Shown here piece by piece: positions 1-5,065 of a stretch of 5,065 nucleotides of DNA. A program made the translations under genes and the position numbers. The number at the start of each line of letters is the position of its first letter. Position 1 is the stretch's first letter. Source of the stretch: Candidatus Cloacimonadota bacterium. Its GTDB lineage: Bacteria > Cloacimonadota > Cloacimonadia > Cloacimonadales > TCS61. Location of the stretch: positions 1 to 5,065 of the forward strand of contig JACNIV010000113.1 in assembly GCA_014382915.1 (NCBI GenBank), given 5' to 3'. The notes beneath the pieces were generated by a model. The model was not told the origin of the DNA, did not search any database, and saw only the letters and a program-made list of their open reading frames with translations.

Positions 1-93
1 GGTAAAGCAGTTTTTGTGATAACCCTTACCGTTGGCGTGATACTGGAGATCTTCGGTATTTACTTCCTGAAAGATTTCTTAACTTTACATTAA
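1..93 (+). CDS. C-terminal end of a membrane protein (partial, 5' end outside window)
   Basis: The window opens inside a reading frame that runs 30 codons to a TAA at 91-93. The residues include a hydrophobic stretch (AVFVITLTVGVILEIFGIYF, residues 3-22 of the fragment) long enough for one membrane helix. A short tail ending in DFLTLH follows. The Shine-Dalgarno site of the next gene begins inside this stop codon, so the gene is probably the upstream member of the same operon and perhaps another subunit of the membrane assembly encoded downstream. Nothing in 30 residues identifies a family. That the frame is real is inferred from the hydrophobic pattern, the lack of stops, and the fit with the downstream ribosome binding site. 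Confidence 0.7.
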   Translation, partial: GKAVFVITLTVGVILEIFGIYFLKDFLTLH

Positions 94-98
94 GGTGG
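92..98 (+). promoter_or_regulatory. Ribosome binding site that fixes the start of the 231-aa membrane gene
   Basis: AAGGTGG lies six to seven bases before the ATG at 104 and overlaps the stop codon of the preceding gene. An in-frame GTG at 95 would extend the protein by three residues, but it sits inside this Shine-Dalgarno sequence and has none of its own. The ATG at 104 is therefore the better start. Confidence 0.75.
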
Positions 99-103
99 AC
101 AGA

Positions 104-799
104 ATGAAAAGAAAAATACCTTTAATAATAACATTTGTTGTTGGTGTAGTTCTCATATTTGCAGAATTCATTCCTCATAAACCATTCGGTCTTATCTCCG
201 GTGAATTGGAAAAATGGTATCTCATCATCGCAGGTTTTGCTATCATACTGGGTCAGCTTAATCTTTTTAAAGTAAACCTGTTCAAGATCCGTTACAAGCA
301 GCAAAACTGGCAGTATTTTATTTTAACACTGGTAAGTTTCAGTGTAATGGTTTTATGTGGTATTTTCTGGGGAACCCAGAATAATCCCGGTGTTTTTGGT
401 AACGGCGCAGCTATAGCCACAGCAATGGGTGACAAACCTTTCGATTATCTTTTTTTGAACGTTTACCAGCATCTTTCGGCAACCATGTTCTCATTATTGG
501 CATTCTTTATAGCTTCTGCTGCATATCGTGCTTTCATAGCTCGTACTACCGAATCTAACCTGCTGCTGGCTGCCGCTATCCTGGTGATGCTGGGTAATAC
601 AAGCATGGGAAGCATTCTTACCGGTTGGTTGCCGGAATCTCTCAAATTCCTACATTTACCAAGAATATCTGAGTTTATTATGAAATACCCCAATACAGCC
701 GGGCAGCGAGCTATTATGATCGGGGCAGGATTGGGTATTATCGGAAGTTCACTTCGCATCATTCTGGGAATCGAACGTTCCTACCTGGGAGGTAAATAA
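104..799 (+). CDS. Uncharacterised six-helix integral membrane protein (231 aa)
   Basis: The function is not known to me. The protein is mostly hydrophobic, with about six predicted membrane helices at residues 5-24, 37-53, 70-90, 121-145, 152-172 and 203-222. A basic stretch (K56-K65) between helices 2 and 3 suggests a cytoplasmic loop. A Gly/Asn-rich segment (91-118) between helices 3 and 4 is probably extracytoplasmic. Helix 4 carries a run of small and aromatic residues (FSLLAFFIASAAYRAF) followed by an Arg/Glu loop. I see no catalytic motif, no transporter signature and no signal peptide distinct from helix 1. The start is ATG 104 with AAGGTGG upstream. Its stop overlaps the start of the next gene by one base, so the two are probably translationally coupled. 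It most likely forms a complex with the 278-aa and 213-aa products. That is inferred from gene order. Confidence 0.85.
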   Translation: MKRKIPLIITFVVGVVLIFAEFIPHKPFGLISGELEKWYLIIAGFAIILGQLNLFKVNLFKIRYKQQNWQYFILTLVSFSVMVLCGIFWGTQNNPGVFGNGAAIATAMGDKPFDYLFLNVYQHLSATMFSLLAFFIASAAYRAFIARTTESNLLLAAAILVMLGNTSMGSILTGWLPESLKFLHLPRISEFIMKYPNTAGQRAIMIGAGLGIIGSSLRIILGIERSYLGGK

Positions 800-801
800 T
801 G
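787..801 (+). promoter_or_regulatory. Shine-Dalgarno site plus TAATG stop/start overlap (231-aa/278-aa junction)
   Basis: GGGAGGT at 787-793 lies inside the last codons of the upstream gene. The TAA stop (797-799) shares its last A with the ATG (799-801). This arrangement normally couples translation of the two genes and supports production of their proteins in a fixed ratio. Confidence 0.8.
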
Positions 802-1635
802 GCAACTGCAAAACGCAAACAGTTAGATAGAAGATGGCTCTTCCTGCTTCTTTTTGTGGGAGTTGCATTACCTCTAATTTTTGTTATCGGTTTTCCCATT
901 GAAACAACTGAAAATGTAAGAATGGTTTACAATTTGGTTGAAAACACTCCACCTAACTCTAAAGTTATATTATCTTTCGATTACGACCCGGGTAGTAAAC
1001 CGGAACTGCATCCTATGGCAAAAGCTATGATGCAGCATTGCTTCGATAGAGATATTAAAGTAATAGTAACTGCTCTTTGGCCGATGGGTGTACAGATGGC
1101 GGAAGAGATTTTCAGTGATATCCAAAGCAAAAACCCGGATGTGAAATATGGCATAGATTATGTGAATCTCGGCTTTAAGTCCGGTGGTATAGTTACTATA
1201 CAGTCTATGGGAAAACAATTCCGCGAAGTTTTCCCGGAAGATATGAACGGTACTTCTATTGATGAATTTCCTATTATGGATGGAATAAAGAATTTTGATA
1301 ACCTGAGCTTTGTTTGCTCTTTTTCTGCCGGTGATCCCGGCATAAAGCAGTGGGTACAGGTAACGCACGATAAATTCAATCGTCCCGTAACGGGTGGTGT
1401 TACCGGAGTAAGTGCTCCGTCAATTCTACCCTATGTAAATGCACAGCAGCAGTTGACCGGACTATTGGCCGGGTTGAAAGCTGCTGCAGAATATGAATTG
1501 CTATCAAAAGTGCCAGGCACAGCAACCAGTGGTATGGATGCTCAATCGATCGCACATCTCATCATTATTATTTTTATTGTGATAGGAAATATCAATTTCC
1601 GGCGAGATAAAAAAGCCGAAAAGAGAGGTGAATAA
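799..1635 (+). CDS. Uncharacterised membrane-anchored protein with extracytoplasmic alpha/beta-like domain (278 aa)
   Basis: The function is not known to me. A basic N-terminus (KRKQLDRR) precedes a membrane helix at residues 13-32. Residues 33-250 are soluble, and a second hydrophobic segment (251-264) is followed by a strongly basic tail (RRDKKAEKR). By the positive-inside rule both ends are cytoplasmic and the roughly 220-residue middle lies outside. The middle alternates beta-like strands and helices: KVILSFDYDPG (55-65), IKVIVTALWPMG (86-97), YVNLGFKSGG (121-130), SFVCSFSAGDPG (170-181) and a Gly-rich GGVTGVSAPS (199-208). This looks like a Rossmann-type or related alpha/beta fold. The DYDPG acidic loop, ALWPMG, GGVTGVSAP, AEYE and MDAQS motifs look like family-conserved positions. 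I have a general impression of similar uncharacterised proteins in other bacteria but no name for them. There is no lipobox and no recognised catalytic triad. The gene shares one base with each neighbour, so it is the central member of the cassette and probably its functional core. Confidence 0.85.
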   Translation: MATAKRKQLDRRWLFLLLFVGVALPLIFVIGFPIETTENVRMVYNLVENTPPNSKVILSFDYDPGSKPELHPMAKAMMQHCFDRDIKVIVTALWPMGVQMAEEIFSDIQSKNPDVKYGIDYVNLGFKSGGIVTIQSMGKQFREVFPEDMNGTSIDEFPIMDGIKNFDNLSFVCSFSAGDPGIKQWVQVTHDKFNRPVTGGVTGVSAPSILPYVNAQQQLTGLLAGLKAAAEYELLSKVPGTATSGMDAQSIAHLIIIIFIVIGNINFRRDKKAEKRGE

Positions 1636-1637
1636 TG
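1623..1637 (+). promoter_or_regulatory. Shine-Dalgarno site plus TAATG stop/start overlap (278-aa/213-aa junction)
   Basis: GAGAGGTG at 1623-1630 lies in the codons for the basic C-terminal tail of the 278-aa protein. TAA (1633-1635) and ATG (1635-1637) share one base. This repeats the design of the preceding junction, which suggests the three proteins are made together. Confidence 0.8.
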
Positions 1638-2276
1638 ACACATTTCTTCTCAGTTCTGGGAATCTGGTTAGGTGCTCTTTTTACTTTTGCCATTTTCAGT
1701 TTTCTATATAAAGATAATCCTTTCTACAAAATAGCAGAACAGATATTTGTGGGTCTTTCGGCAGGATACTGGTTTGTTTATACTATTTTCTTTATACTTA
1801 TGCCAAACCTGTTCAATCCCCTTCTGCAGGATTTTGCTGTAAACTGGATCAAACTGATACCTGCTGTTCTGGGCATTCTTATGCTGCTGCGGCTCATCCC
1901 CTCAATCGATTGGGTGAGCAGATTTCCCATTGCCCTGGTTATTGGTACAACATCCGGTATTTTCTTTTTGCGTTATCTTAAATCCGACGTCATAAACCAG
2001 CTCACCGCAACGATCATGAATCCATTCCATGGAGCAAACTGGGTCAATGTAGTGGGACAGATATTATTGATCGTAGGAACTCTTAGCGGAGTGATCTATT
2101 TTTATTTCAGTAAGAAACATGAAGGTGCTTTTGGTGTTACGGCCAAGATCGGTATTTATTTCCTAATGGTGAGTTTTGGTGCTGCTTTTGGTTACACCGC
2201 CATGGCACGTATTTCACTGCTCATCGGCAGGCTGCAATTCCTGTTGGGAGATTGGCTGGGAATTATTAATCCGTAA
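1635..2276 (+). CDS. Uncharacterised six-helix integral membrane protein (213 aa)
   Basis: The function is not known to me. Predicted membrane helices lie at about residues 6-24, 36-58, 72-90, 97-113, 137-158 and 171-190, with a further amphipathic or hydrophobic stretch to about 206. The loop YKDNPFYKIAEQIFVG (25-40) between helices 1 and 2 is polar and looks like a conserved cytoplasmic motif. SKKHEGAFG (159-167) is the next clear basic loop. No transporter or enzyme signature is visible. Its size and helix number match the 231-aa protein two genes upstream, but I see no shared motif, so I do not call them paralogues. The start at ATG 1635 has a strong Shine-Dalgarno site and overlaps the previous stop. 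It is followed after 12 bases by the diguanylate cyclase gene. It is probably the second membrane subunit of the cassette. Confidence 0.85.
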   Translation: MTHFFSVLGIWLGALFTFAIFSFLYKDNPFYKIAEQIFVGLSAGYWFVYTIFFILMPNLFNPLLQDFAVNWIKLIPAVLGILMLLRLIPSIDWVSRFPIALVIGTTSGIFFLRYLKSDVINQLTATIMNPFHGANWVNVVGQILLIVGTLSGVIYFYFSKKHEGAFGVTAKIGIYFLMVSFGAAFGYTAMARISLLIGRLQFLLGDWLGIINP

Positions 2277-2288
2277 AAGAGAAAAGTT

Positions 2289-4214
2289 ATGAATTTATTA
2301 GGAAAAATTAAACTTATACTTATTTTTTGTTTGTTGTTAATTCCTCTTATTTTGTTCTCTCAAACAGAGATCGACGATTTGAAAAAACAACTTGATTTTG
2401 CTTCTGGAAAAGAAAAAATCGAAATCCTTGATTATCTGCAAGAAGCTTATTGGGATATTTTTCCTGAAGCCAGCATAGAATATGGACAACAAGCACTTAA
2501 ACTTGCCCGGAAACTTAATGATGACCGTCAGGAAGCCCTGGAGTTAATAAATATCGGGCAAGCTTATTTCGTCCAGGAAGACTATACTAAAGCCATACGT
2601 AATTATACACTTGGGATGGATCTCGCTGAAAAGATCGGTGACAAATTCCTGATGATCGAACAGTATATTAACATCTCTGTTTGTTATTTAAAACTAAACA
2701 ACGAAGTTAAATCTATTGAATTTGCTTTAATCGCTTTGGATATTTGTGATAAATCGGATAATACGAAAGGTTATATAGGGGCTTATAAAAATCTGGGAGA
2801 TATTTATTTCCAGAAAAAAGATATAGCAGATGCAATAGGTTATTATCAACTTGCAATCGATGCTGCCCGAAAACTGGATGATATGAATTCCGTTTCAAAT
2901 ATCCAGAAAAAGATCGGTGTATGCTTCCTGGCAAGCGAAGAAAAAAACAGAGCTATAGATTTCTTTAAACAAGCTGCAGCTTATTTTGAAACAACAAATG
3001 CCTTAAAGGAACTTGTTATTTGTTATAAAGCTCTTGGATTATTGTATGAAAAACAAGGTGATAAAATAAATTCCGATAAATTCGATAGAAAGCTCTTAGA
3101 GATTGAAAAACAATTATTAGAAGAAGAAGAAATAGACAGATACCTTTTCTATTATGAATATTATAATGTATTGGGTTACAAAGACAAAGCTCTCGAACAT
3201 TATCAGAAATATAATCAGCTTCTTAATACTTATTATGTAAAGAAAAGTCATCAAGAAATGGAGATCATCCAACAGTTATATGAACAGGAAAAGCAAATTC
3301 TGGAAAAAGATATAACTGAAACCGATAGTGAATTAGAAAAGATACAAAGCGAATCAAAAGAAAAAGAACAGGAAATTAAAGCTCTCAAAACAGTCCAGGA
3401 AGAAAGAGAAGAACAGATACGATTGGAAAAAGCTAAAAAAGAAGAACTGCGCCGAAATCTGAAATATGAACAGGAAATTAACAATCTTAAACTCTTACGC
3501 AAAAACCAAGAACGAAATTTATTTATAATTTCTTCAATATTATTCTTAATCATTATGATTGTTATATTTAACCGTCTTCGCTTTAATGTGAAAGTAAACG
3601 CAAAACTCAATAAACAGAATAAATTCATTTTAAAAGTTTCTGATCAGTTGAAGAATGCAAATAATAAACTGGAAAAGGCTAACAAAGAATTAAAACGAGC
3701 AAAAGAAAAACTTGAAAAGATAGCCCGTACAGATCCGCTCACTCATCTTTCCAACCGTCGTGATATCCTGGAAAAAATGAATTATGAAAAAGACCGCTTT
3801 GAACGAAATGCTAAACCATTCACAATCGTGATTTCTGATATAGACAATTTCAAATCTGTCAACGATAATTACGGACATTACTGCGGAGATCACGTTTTAA
3901 AAACCATATCCAAATTGTTCACTTCTTCGTTAAGGAAACAGGATATCTGCGCCAGGTGGGGCGGCGAGGAATTTCTGCTTTTTCTTCCTGAAACCAATTT
4001 GGAGGGTGGACTTACAATTTCCGAAAAGATCAGGAAAGAAATAGCTAACACTAAAATTAAATATAAAGATGTTACTTTAAAGATTACCATGACTTTTGGA
4101 GTTTGCGTTTATAACCAACTGGTCGATATTAATAAGTGCATTTTAAAGGCAGATAAAGCACTTTATAAAGGAAAACATAGCGGAAAAAATAAAGTTCTGC
4201 CAGCAAAACTATAA
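2289..4214 (+). CDS. Membrane-bound TPR-repeat diguanylate cyclase (GGDEF domain, 641 aa)
   Basis: The protein is predicted to make cyclic di-GMP from two GTP in response to a signal read by its TPR region. Residues 1-25 form a signal peptide or N-terminal helix with no lipobox. About seven TPR-like repeats with a period near 40 residues follow (starting near 43, 82, 122, 162, 202, 241 and 285). A Glu/Lys-rich coiled coil covers 321-405, a membrane helix 411-428 and a second coiled coil about 450-478. The GGDEF domain spans 479-640. In it I see the entry motif DPLTHLSNRR (482-491), metal-binding Asp in SDIDNF (D517), GHYCGD (529-534), active-site GGEEF (558-562), and ADKALYKGK near the end. 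RxxD (R549, D552) stands five residues before GGEEF, the usual inhibitory c-di-GMP site. All key residues are present, so the enzyme should be active. The TPRs should lie in the periplasm and the cyclase in the cytoplasm. The start at ATG 2289 has only a weak AG-rich leader (AAAAGAGAAAAG). It lies 12 bases after the membrane cassette, so co-transcription is likely but a shared function is inferred. Confidence 0.93.
   Translation: MNLLGKIKLILIFCLLLIPLILFSQTEIDDLKKQLDFASGKEKIEILDYLQEAYWDIFPEASIEYGQQALKLARKLNDDRQEALELINIGQAYFVQEDYTKAIRNYTLGMDLAEKIGDKFLMIEQYINISVCYLKLNNEVKSIEFALIALDICDKSDNTKGYIGAYKNLGDIYFQKKDIADAIGYYQLAIDAARKLDDMNSVSNIQKKIGVCFLASEEKNRAIDFFKQAAAYFETTNALKELVICYKALGLLYEKQGDKINSDKFDRKLLEIEKQLLEEEEIDRYLFYYEYYNVLGYKDKALEHYQKYNQLLNTYYVKKSHQEMEIIQQLYEQEKQILEKDITETDSELEKIQSESKEKEQEIKALKTVQEEREEQIRLEKAKKEELRRNLKYEQEINNLKLLRKNQERNLFIISSILFLIIMIVIFNRLRFNVKVNAKLNKQNKFILKVSDQLKNANNKLEKANKELKRAKEKLEKIARTDPLTHLSNRRDILEKMNYEKDRFERNAKPFTIVISDIDNFKSVNDNYGHYCGDHVLKTISKLFTSSLRKQDICARWGGEEFLLFLPETNLEGGLTISEKIRKEIANTKIKYKDVTLKITMTFGVCVYNQLVDINKCILKADKALYKGKHSGKNKVLPAKL
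2415..3233 (+). other. TPR-repeat sensor region of the diguanylate cyclase
   Basis: This covers residues about 43-315. Successive helix pairs carry the TPR pattern of small and aromatic residues, for example NIGQAYFVQEDYTKAIRNY (88-106), NLGDIYFQKKDIADAIGYY (168-186) and KIGVCFLASEEKNRAIDFF (208-226). The roughly 40-residue period, longer than the classic 34, is usual for bacterial TPRs that bind peptides or partner proteins. I therefore expect a protein or peptide ligand. Repeat limits were set by eye. Confidence 0.75.
3723..4208 (+). other. GGDEF diguanylate cyclase catalytic domain
   Basis: This is the catalytic domain at residues 479-640. The GGEEF loop is encoded at 3960-3974, and the RxxD inhibitory site lies just upstream (3933-3944). 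No EAL or HD-GYP phosphodiesterase domain follows it; the protein ends about 80 residues after GGEEF, at the usual end of the domain. Confidence 0.93.
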
Positions 4215-4216
4215 AC

Positions 4217-4220
4217 AGGA
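4217..4220 (+). promoter_or_regulatory. Ribosome binding site of the MobB-type gene
   Basis: AGGA stands five bases before ATG 4226, in the 11-base gap after the diguanylate cyclase stop. It supports this ATG as the start, which also places the P-loop at the expected position within the first 15 residues. Confidence 0.65.
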
Positions 4221-4225
4221 AAATC

Positions 4226-4975
4226 ATGAAAGTATTCAGCATTGCAGGATATCATCGCACTGGCAAAACCACAGTTGTGGTAGAATTAATCAAAGAACTG
4301 AAAAAACGTGGGTTTAAGGTAGTTTCCATCAAGGATATTCATGCTGAAGATTTCAGTATGGAAGACAAGAATTCCAATAGCTGGAAGCACTGGGAAGCAA
4401 GCCATGATACGGTAATTGCCAGAGGTTTGCATGAAACTTATCAGATCTGGCACAGGCAGCTTTCTCTGAATGAAATGCTGGCACACCTGGAAGCCGATTA
4501 TGTTGTTGTGGAAGGCATGAGTTCTGCACCTCTTCCCCGCATAATCTGTGCAGAAACTCAAACACAATTAAATGAATTAGCGGATGGAACCGTATTTGCC
4601 ATTTCCGGTATTTATGCCGATGATCATAATAACTATAAACACCTGCCAGTACTTAAATCTGTGGAAGAGGTTACGCAACTTGCCGATCTGGTAGAAAAAA
4701 GAGTATTTGAAGTTCTTCCCCTTCCCAATGCAGAATGCTGTGAGGAATGCGGATTAACGTGCCGGGAGATGGTTGCAGCCATCTTAGCTGGAGAAAGAAA
4801 AAGAGAAGATTGCAAAACAGACCGCAATACAGGTATGAAAATAAAAATTGGCGGTAAGGTAATTAAAATTGTTCCTTATGTTCAAAAAACGTTTTTAGAC
4901 ATTATTAAAGCCTACTTGAAGAATTTGAAAGGCTATAAAGAAAAAGAAAAGATCGAAATTGAAATTAATGAATAA
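4226..4975 (+). CDS. mobB: MobB-type molybdopterin-guanine dinucleotide biosynthesis GTPase with Cys-rich (FeS-like) insertion (249 aa)
   Basis: MobB proteins are cytoplasmic P-loop GTPases that help MobA attach GMP to molybdopterin, giving the guanine dinucleotide cofactor of molybdenum and tungsten enzymes. The Walker A motif is GYHRTGKT (8-15) after a short beta strand. KDIHAEDFSMEDKNSNSW (36-53) matches the His/Asp/Ser region that follows in MobB, and DYVVVEGM (91-98) is the Walker B-like strand with its Glu-Gly. Classic MobB is about 170-175 residues, so this one is longer. The extra part has Cys at 171, 172, 175, 179 and 196 in a CxxCGxxC-x16-C layout that resembles small 4Fe-4S domains, although one spacing is a residue shorter than the standard motif. 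It ends in GGKVIKIVPYVQK and LKNLKG (about 209-236), a C-terminal segment I associate with archaeal-type and long MobB proteins. No mobA or molybdoenzyme gene is visible in the window. A related P-loop GTPase of another metal-cofactor pathway is the main alternative. Confidence 0.82.
   Translation: MKVFSIAGYHRTGKTTVVVELIKELKKRGFKVVSIKDIHAEDFSMEDKNSNSWKHWEASHDTVIARGLHETYQIWHRQLSLNEMLAHLEADYVVVEGMSSAPLPRIICAETQTQLNELADGTVFAISGIYADDHNNYKHLPVLKSVEEVTQLADLVEKRVFEVLPLPNAECCEECGLTCREMVAAILAGERKREDCKTDRNTGMKIKIGGKVIKIVPYVQKTFLDIIKAYLKNLKGYKEKEKIEIEINE
4736..4813 (+). other. Cys-rich, 4Fe-4S-like segment within the MobB-type protein
   Basis: Residues 171-196 hold five Cys, with CEECGLTC followed by a helix-like stretch (REMVAAILAGERKRED) and a final Cys. 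This resembles the small FeS domain found in electron-transfer proteins such as RnfB and CO dehydrogenase/acetyl-CoA synthase subunits (C-x2-C-G-x3-C, then a helix with a Gly, then C). The second gap here is x3 between Cys 175 and 179, where the standard is x4. Cluster binding is inferred. Zinc binding is also possible. Confidence 0.6.
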
Positions 4976-4999
4976 TATATTTTTCGCAGGCAGGAAAAA

Positions 5000-5065
5000 A
5001 TGAGATCGAATGTTATTATCCAGAAAGAGAAATACTGCCTTACGATCGGTTTTCAACAGCAGGCT
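5000..5065 (+). CDS. Start of an unidentified gene (partial, 3' end outside window)
   Basis: ATG 5000 opens a frame of 22 codons that stays open to the window edge (MRSNVIIQKEKYC, then LTIGFQQQA). AGGA at 4992-4995 gives a ribosome binding site four bases before the ATG. The gap after the MobB-type gene is 24 bases, with no hairpin-plus-T-run terminator, so the gene probably belongs to the same transcript. The frame happens to be the same as that of the MobB gene but is separated from it by the TAA stop. Twenty-two residues do not identify a family. No signal peptide or membrane helix is visible. Confidence 0.55.
   Translation, partial: MRSNVIIQKEKYCLTIGFQQQA

Noticed and set aside
95..103. 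GTG at 95 as the start of the 231-aa membrane gene
   Set aside because: It lies inside the AAGGTGG Shine-Dalgarno sequence and has none of its own. ATG 104 is correctly spaced from that site and begins a normal basic N-terminus (MKRK).
463..1379. Open frames of 73-132 codons on the - strand under the membrane genes
   Set aside because: They lie wholly inside well-supported + strand genes, have no sensible hydrophobic or domain pattern, and are explained as antisense shadows.
3300..3480. Repeated GAAAAA/GAAGAA-type words as a possible DNA repeat
   Set aside because: They keep codon phase and encode the Glu/Lys heptads of the coiled coil. There is no exact tandem unit.
3251..3628. A 125-codon - strand frame rich in Ser/Phe/Leu
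   Set aside because: It is the antisense of the Glu/Lys-rich coiled coil. Codons such as GAA and AAA read as TTC and TTT on the other strand, which produces the Ser/Phe/Leu bias.
2289..4214. More AT-rich composition of the cyclase gene as a sign of horizontal transfer
   Set aside because: The Lys/Glu/Asn-rich coiled coil and TPR sequence forces A-rich codons, whereas the upstream genes encode hydrophobic helices. Amino-acid content is a sufficient explanation, and no mobile-element border is visible.
4286..4827. Three - strand frames of 64-93 codons under the MobB-type gene
   Set aside because: They overlap each other and a gene with clear P-loop and Walker B motifs. None shows a recognisable domain.
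4976..4999. AT-rich TATATTTTT after the MobB-type gene as a terminator
   Set aside because: No GC-rich stem precedes the T run, and a ribosome binding site and ATG follow at once.

Overview
The window is a densely packed run of genes, all on the + strand. There is no intergenic gap longer than about 25 bases and no stretch above 300 bases without a gene. The base composition is AT-rich to moderate, Shine-Dalgarno sites are clear, and a signal peptide precedes a TPR region and a GGDEF domain. This indicates a bacterium. The TPR-transmembrane-GGDEF architecture, with its Lys/Glu-rich coiled coils and roughly 40-residue TPR period, resembles proteins I associate with candidate phyla such as Cloacimonadota. 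That placement is an impression from style and has not been tested by a search.

Layout. (1) Bases 1-93 are the last 30 codons of a membrane protein that ends in a transmembrane helix. (2) Bases 104-2276 hold three tightly coupled genes of unknown function. They encode a six-helix membrane protein (231 aa), a protein anchored at both ends with a roughly 220-residue extracytoplasmic alpha/beta-looking domain (278 aa), and a second six-helix membrane protein (213 aa). Two of the junctions are one-base TAATG stop/start overlaps. (3) Bases 2289-4214 encode a 641-aa sensor-type diguanylate cyclase. It has a signal peptide, about seven TPR-like repeats, a coiled coil, a membrane helix, a second coiled coil, and an intact GGDEF domain (GGEEF) with an RxxD inhibitory site. 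(4) Bases 4226-4975 encode a MobB-type P-loop GTPase of molybdenum-cofactor maturation, with a Cys cluster resembling a 4Fe-4S motif inserted before its C-terminal segment. (5) Base 5000 starts a further gene that runs off the window.

How they fit together. The first four reading frames (1-2276) look like one transcription unit and probably one membrane assembly: two polytopic subunits flank a subunit that exposes a soluble domain outside the cytoplasm. I do not know its function, and it is the best candidate here for an undescribed system. The diguanylate cyclase follows after 12 bases, so it may be co-transcribed and may sense a state of the envelope. The link to MobB is only proximity (11 bases). 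No promoter, terminator, RNA gene, mobile element or CRISPR array could be supported in the window.
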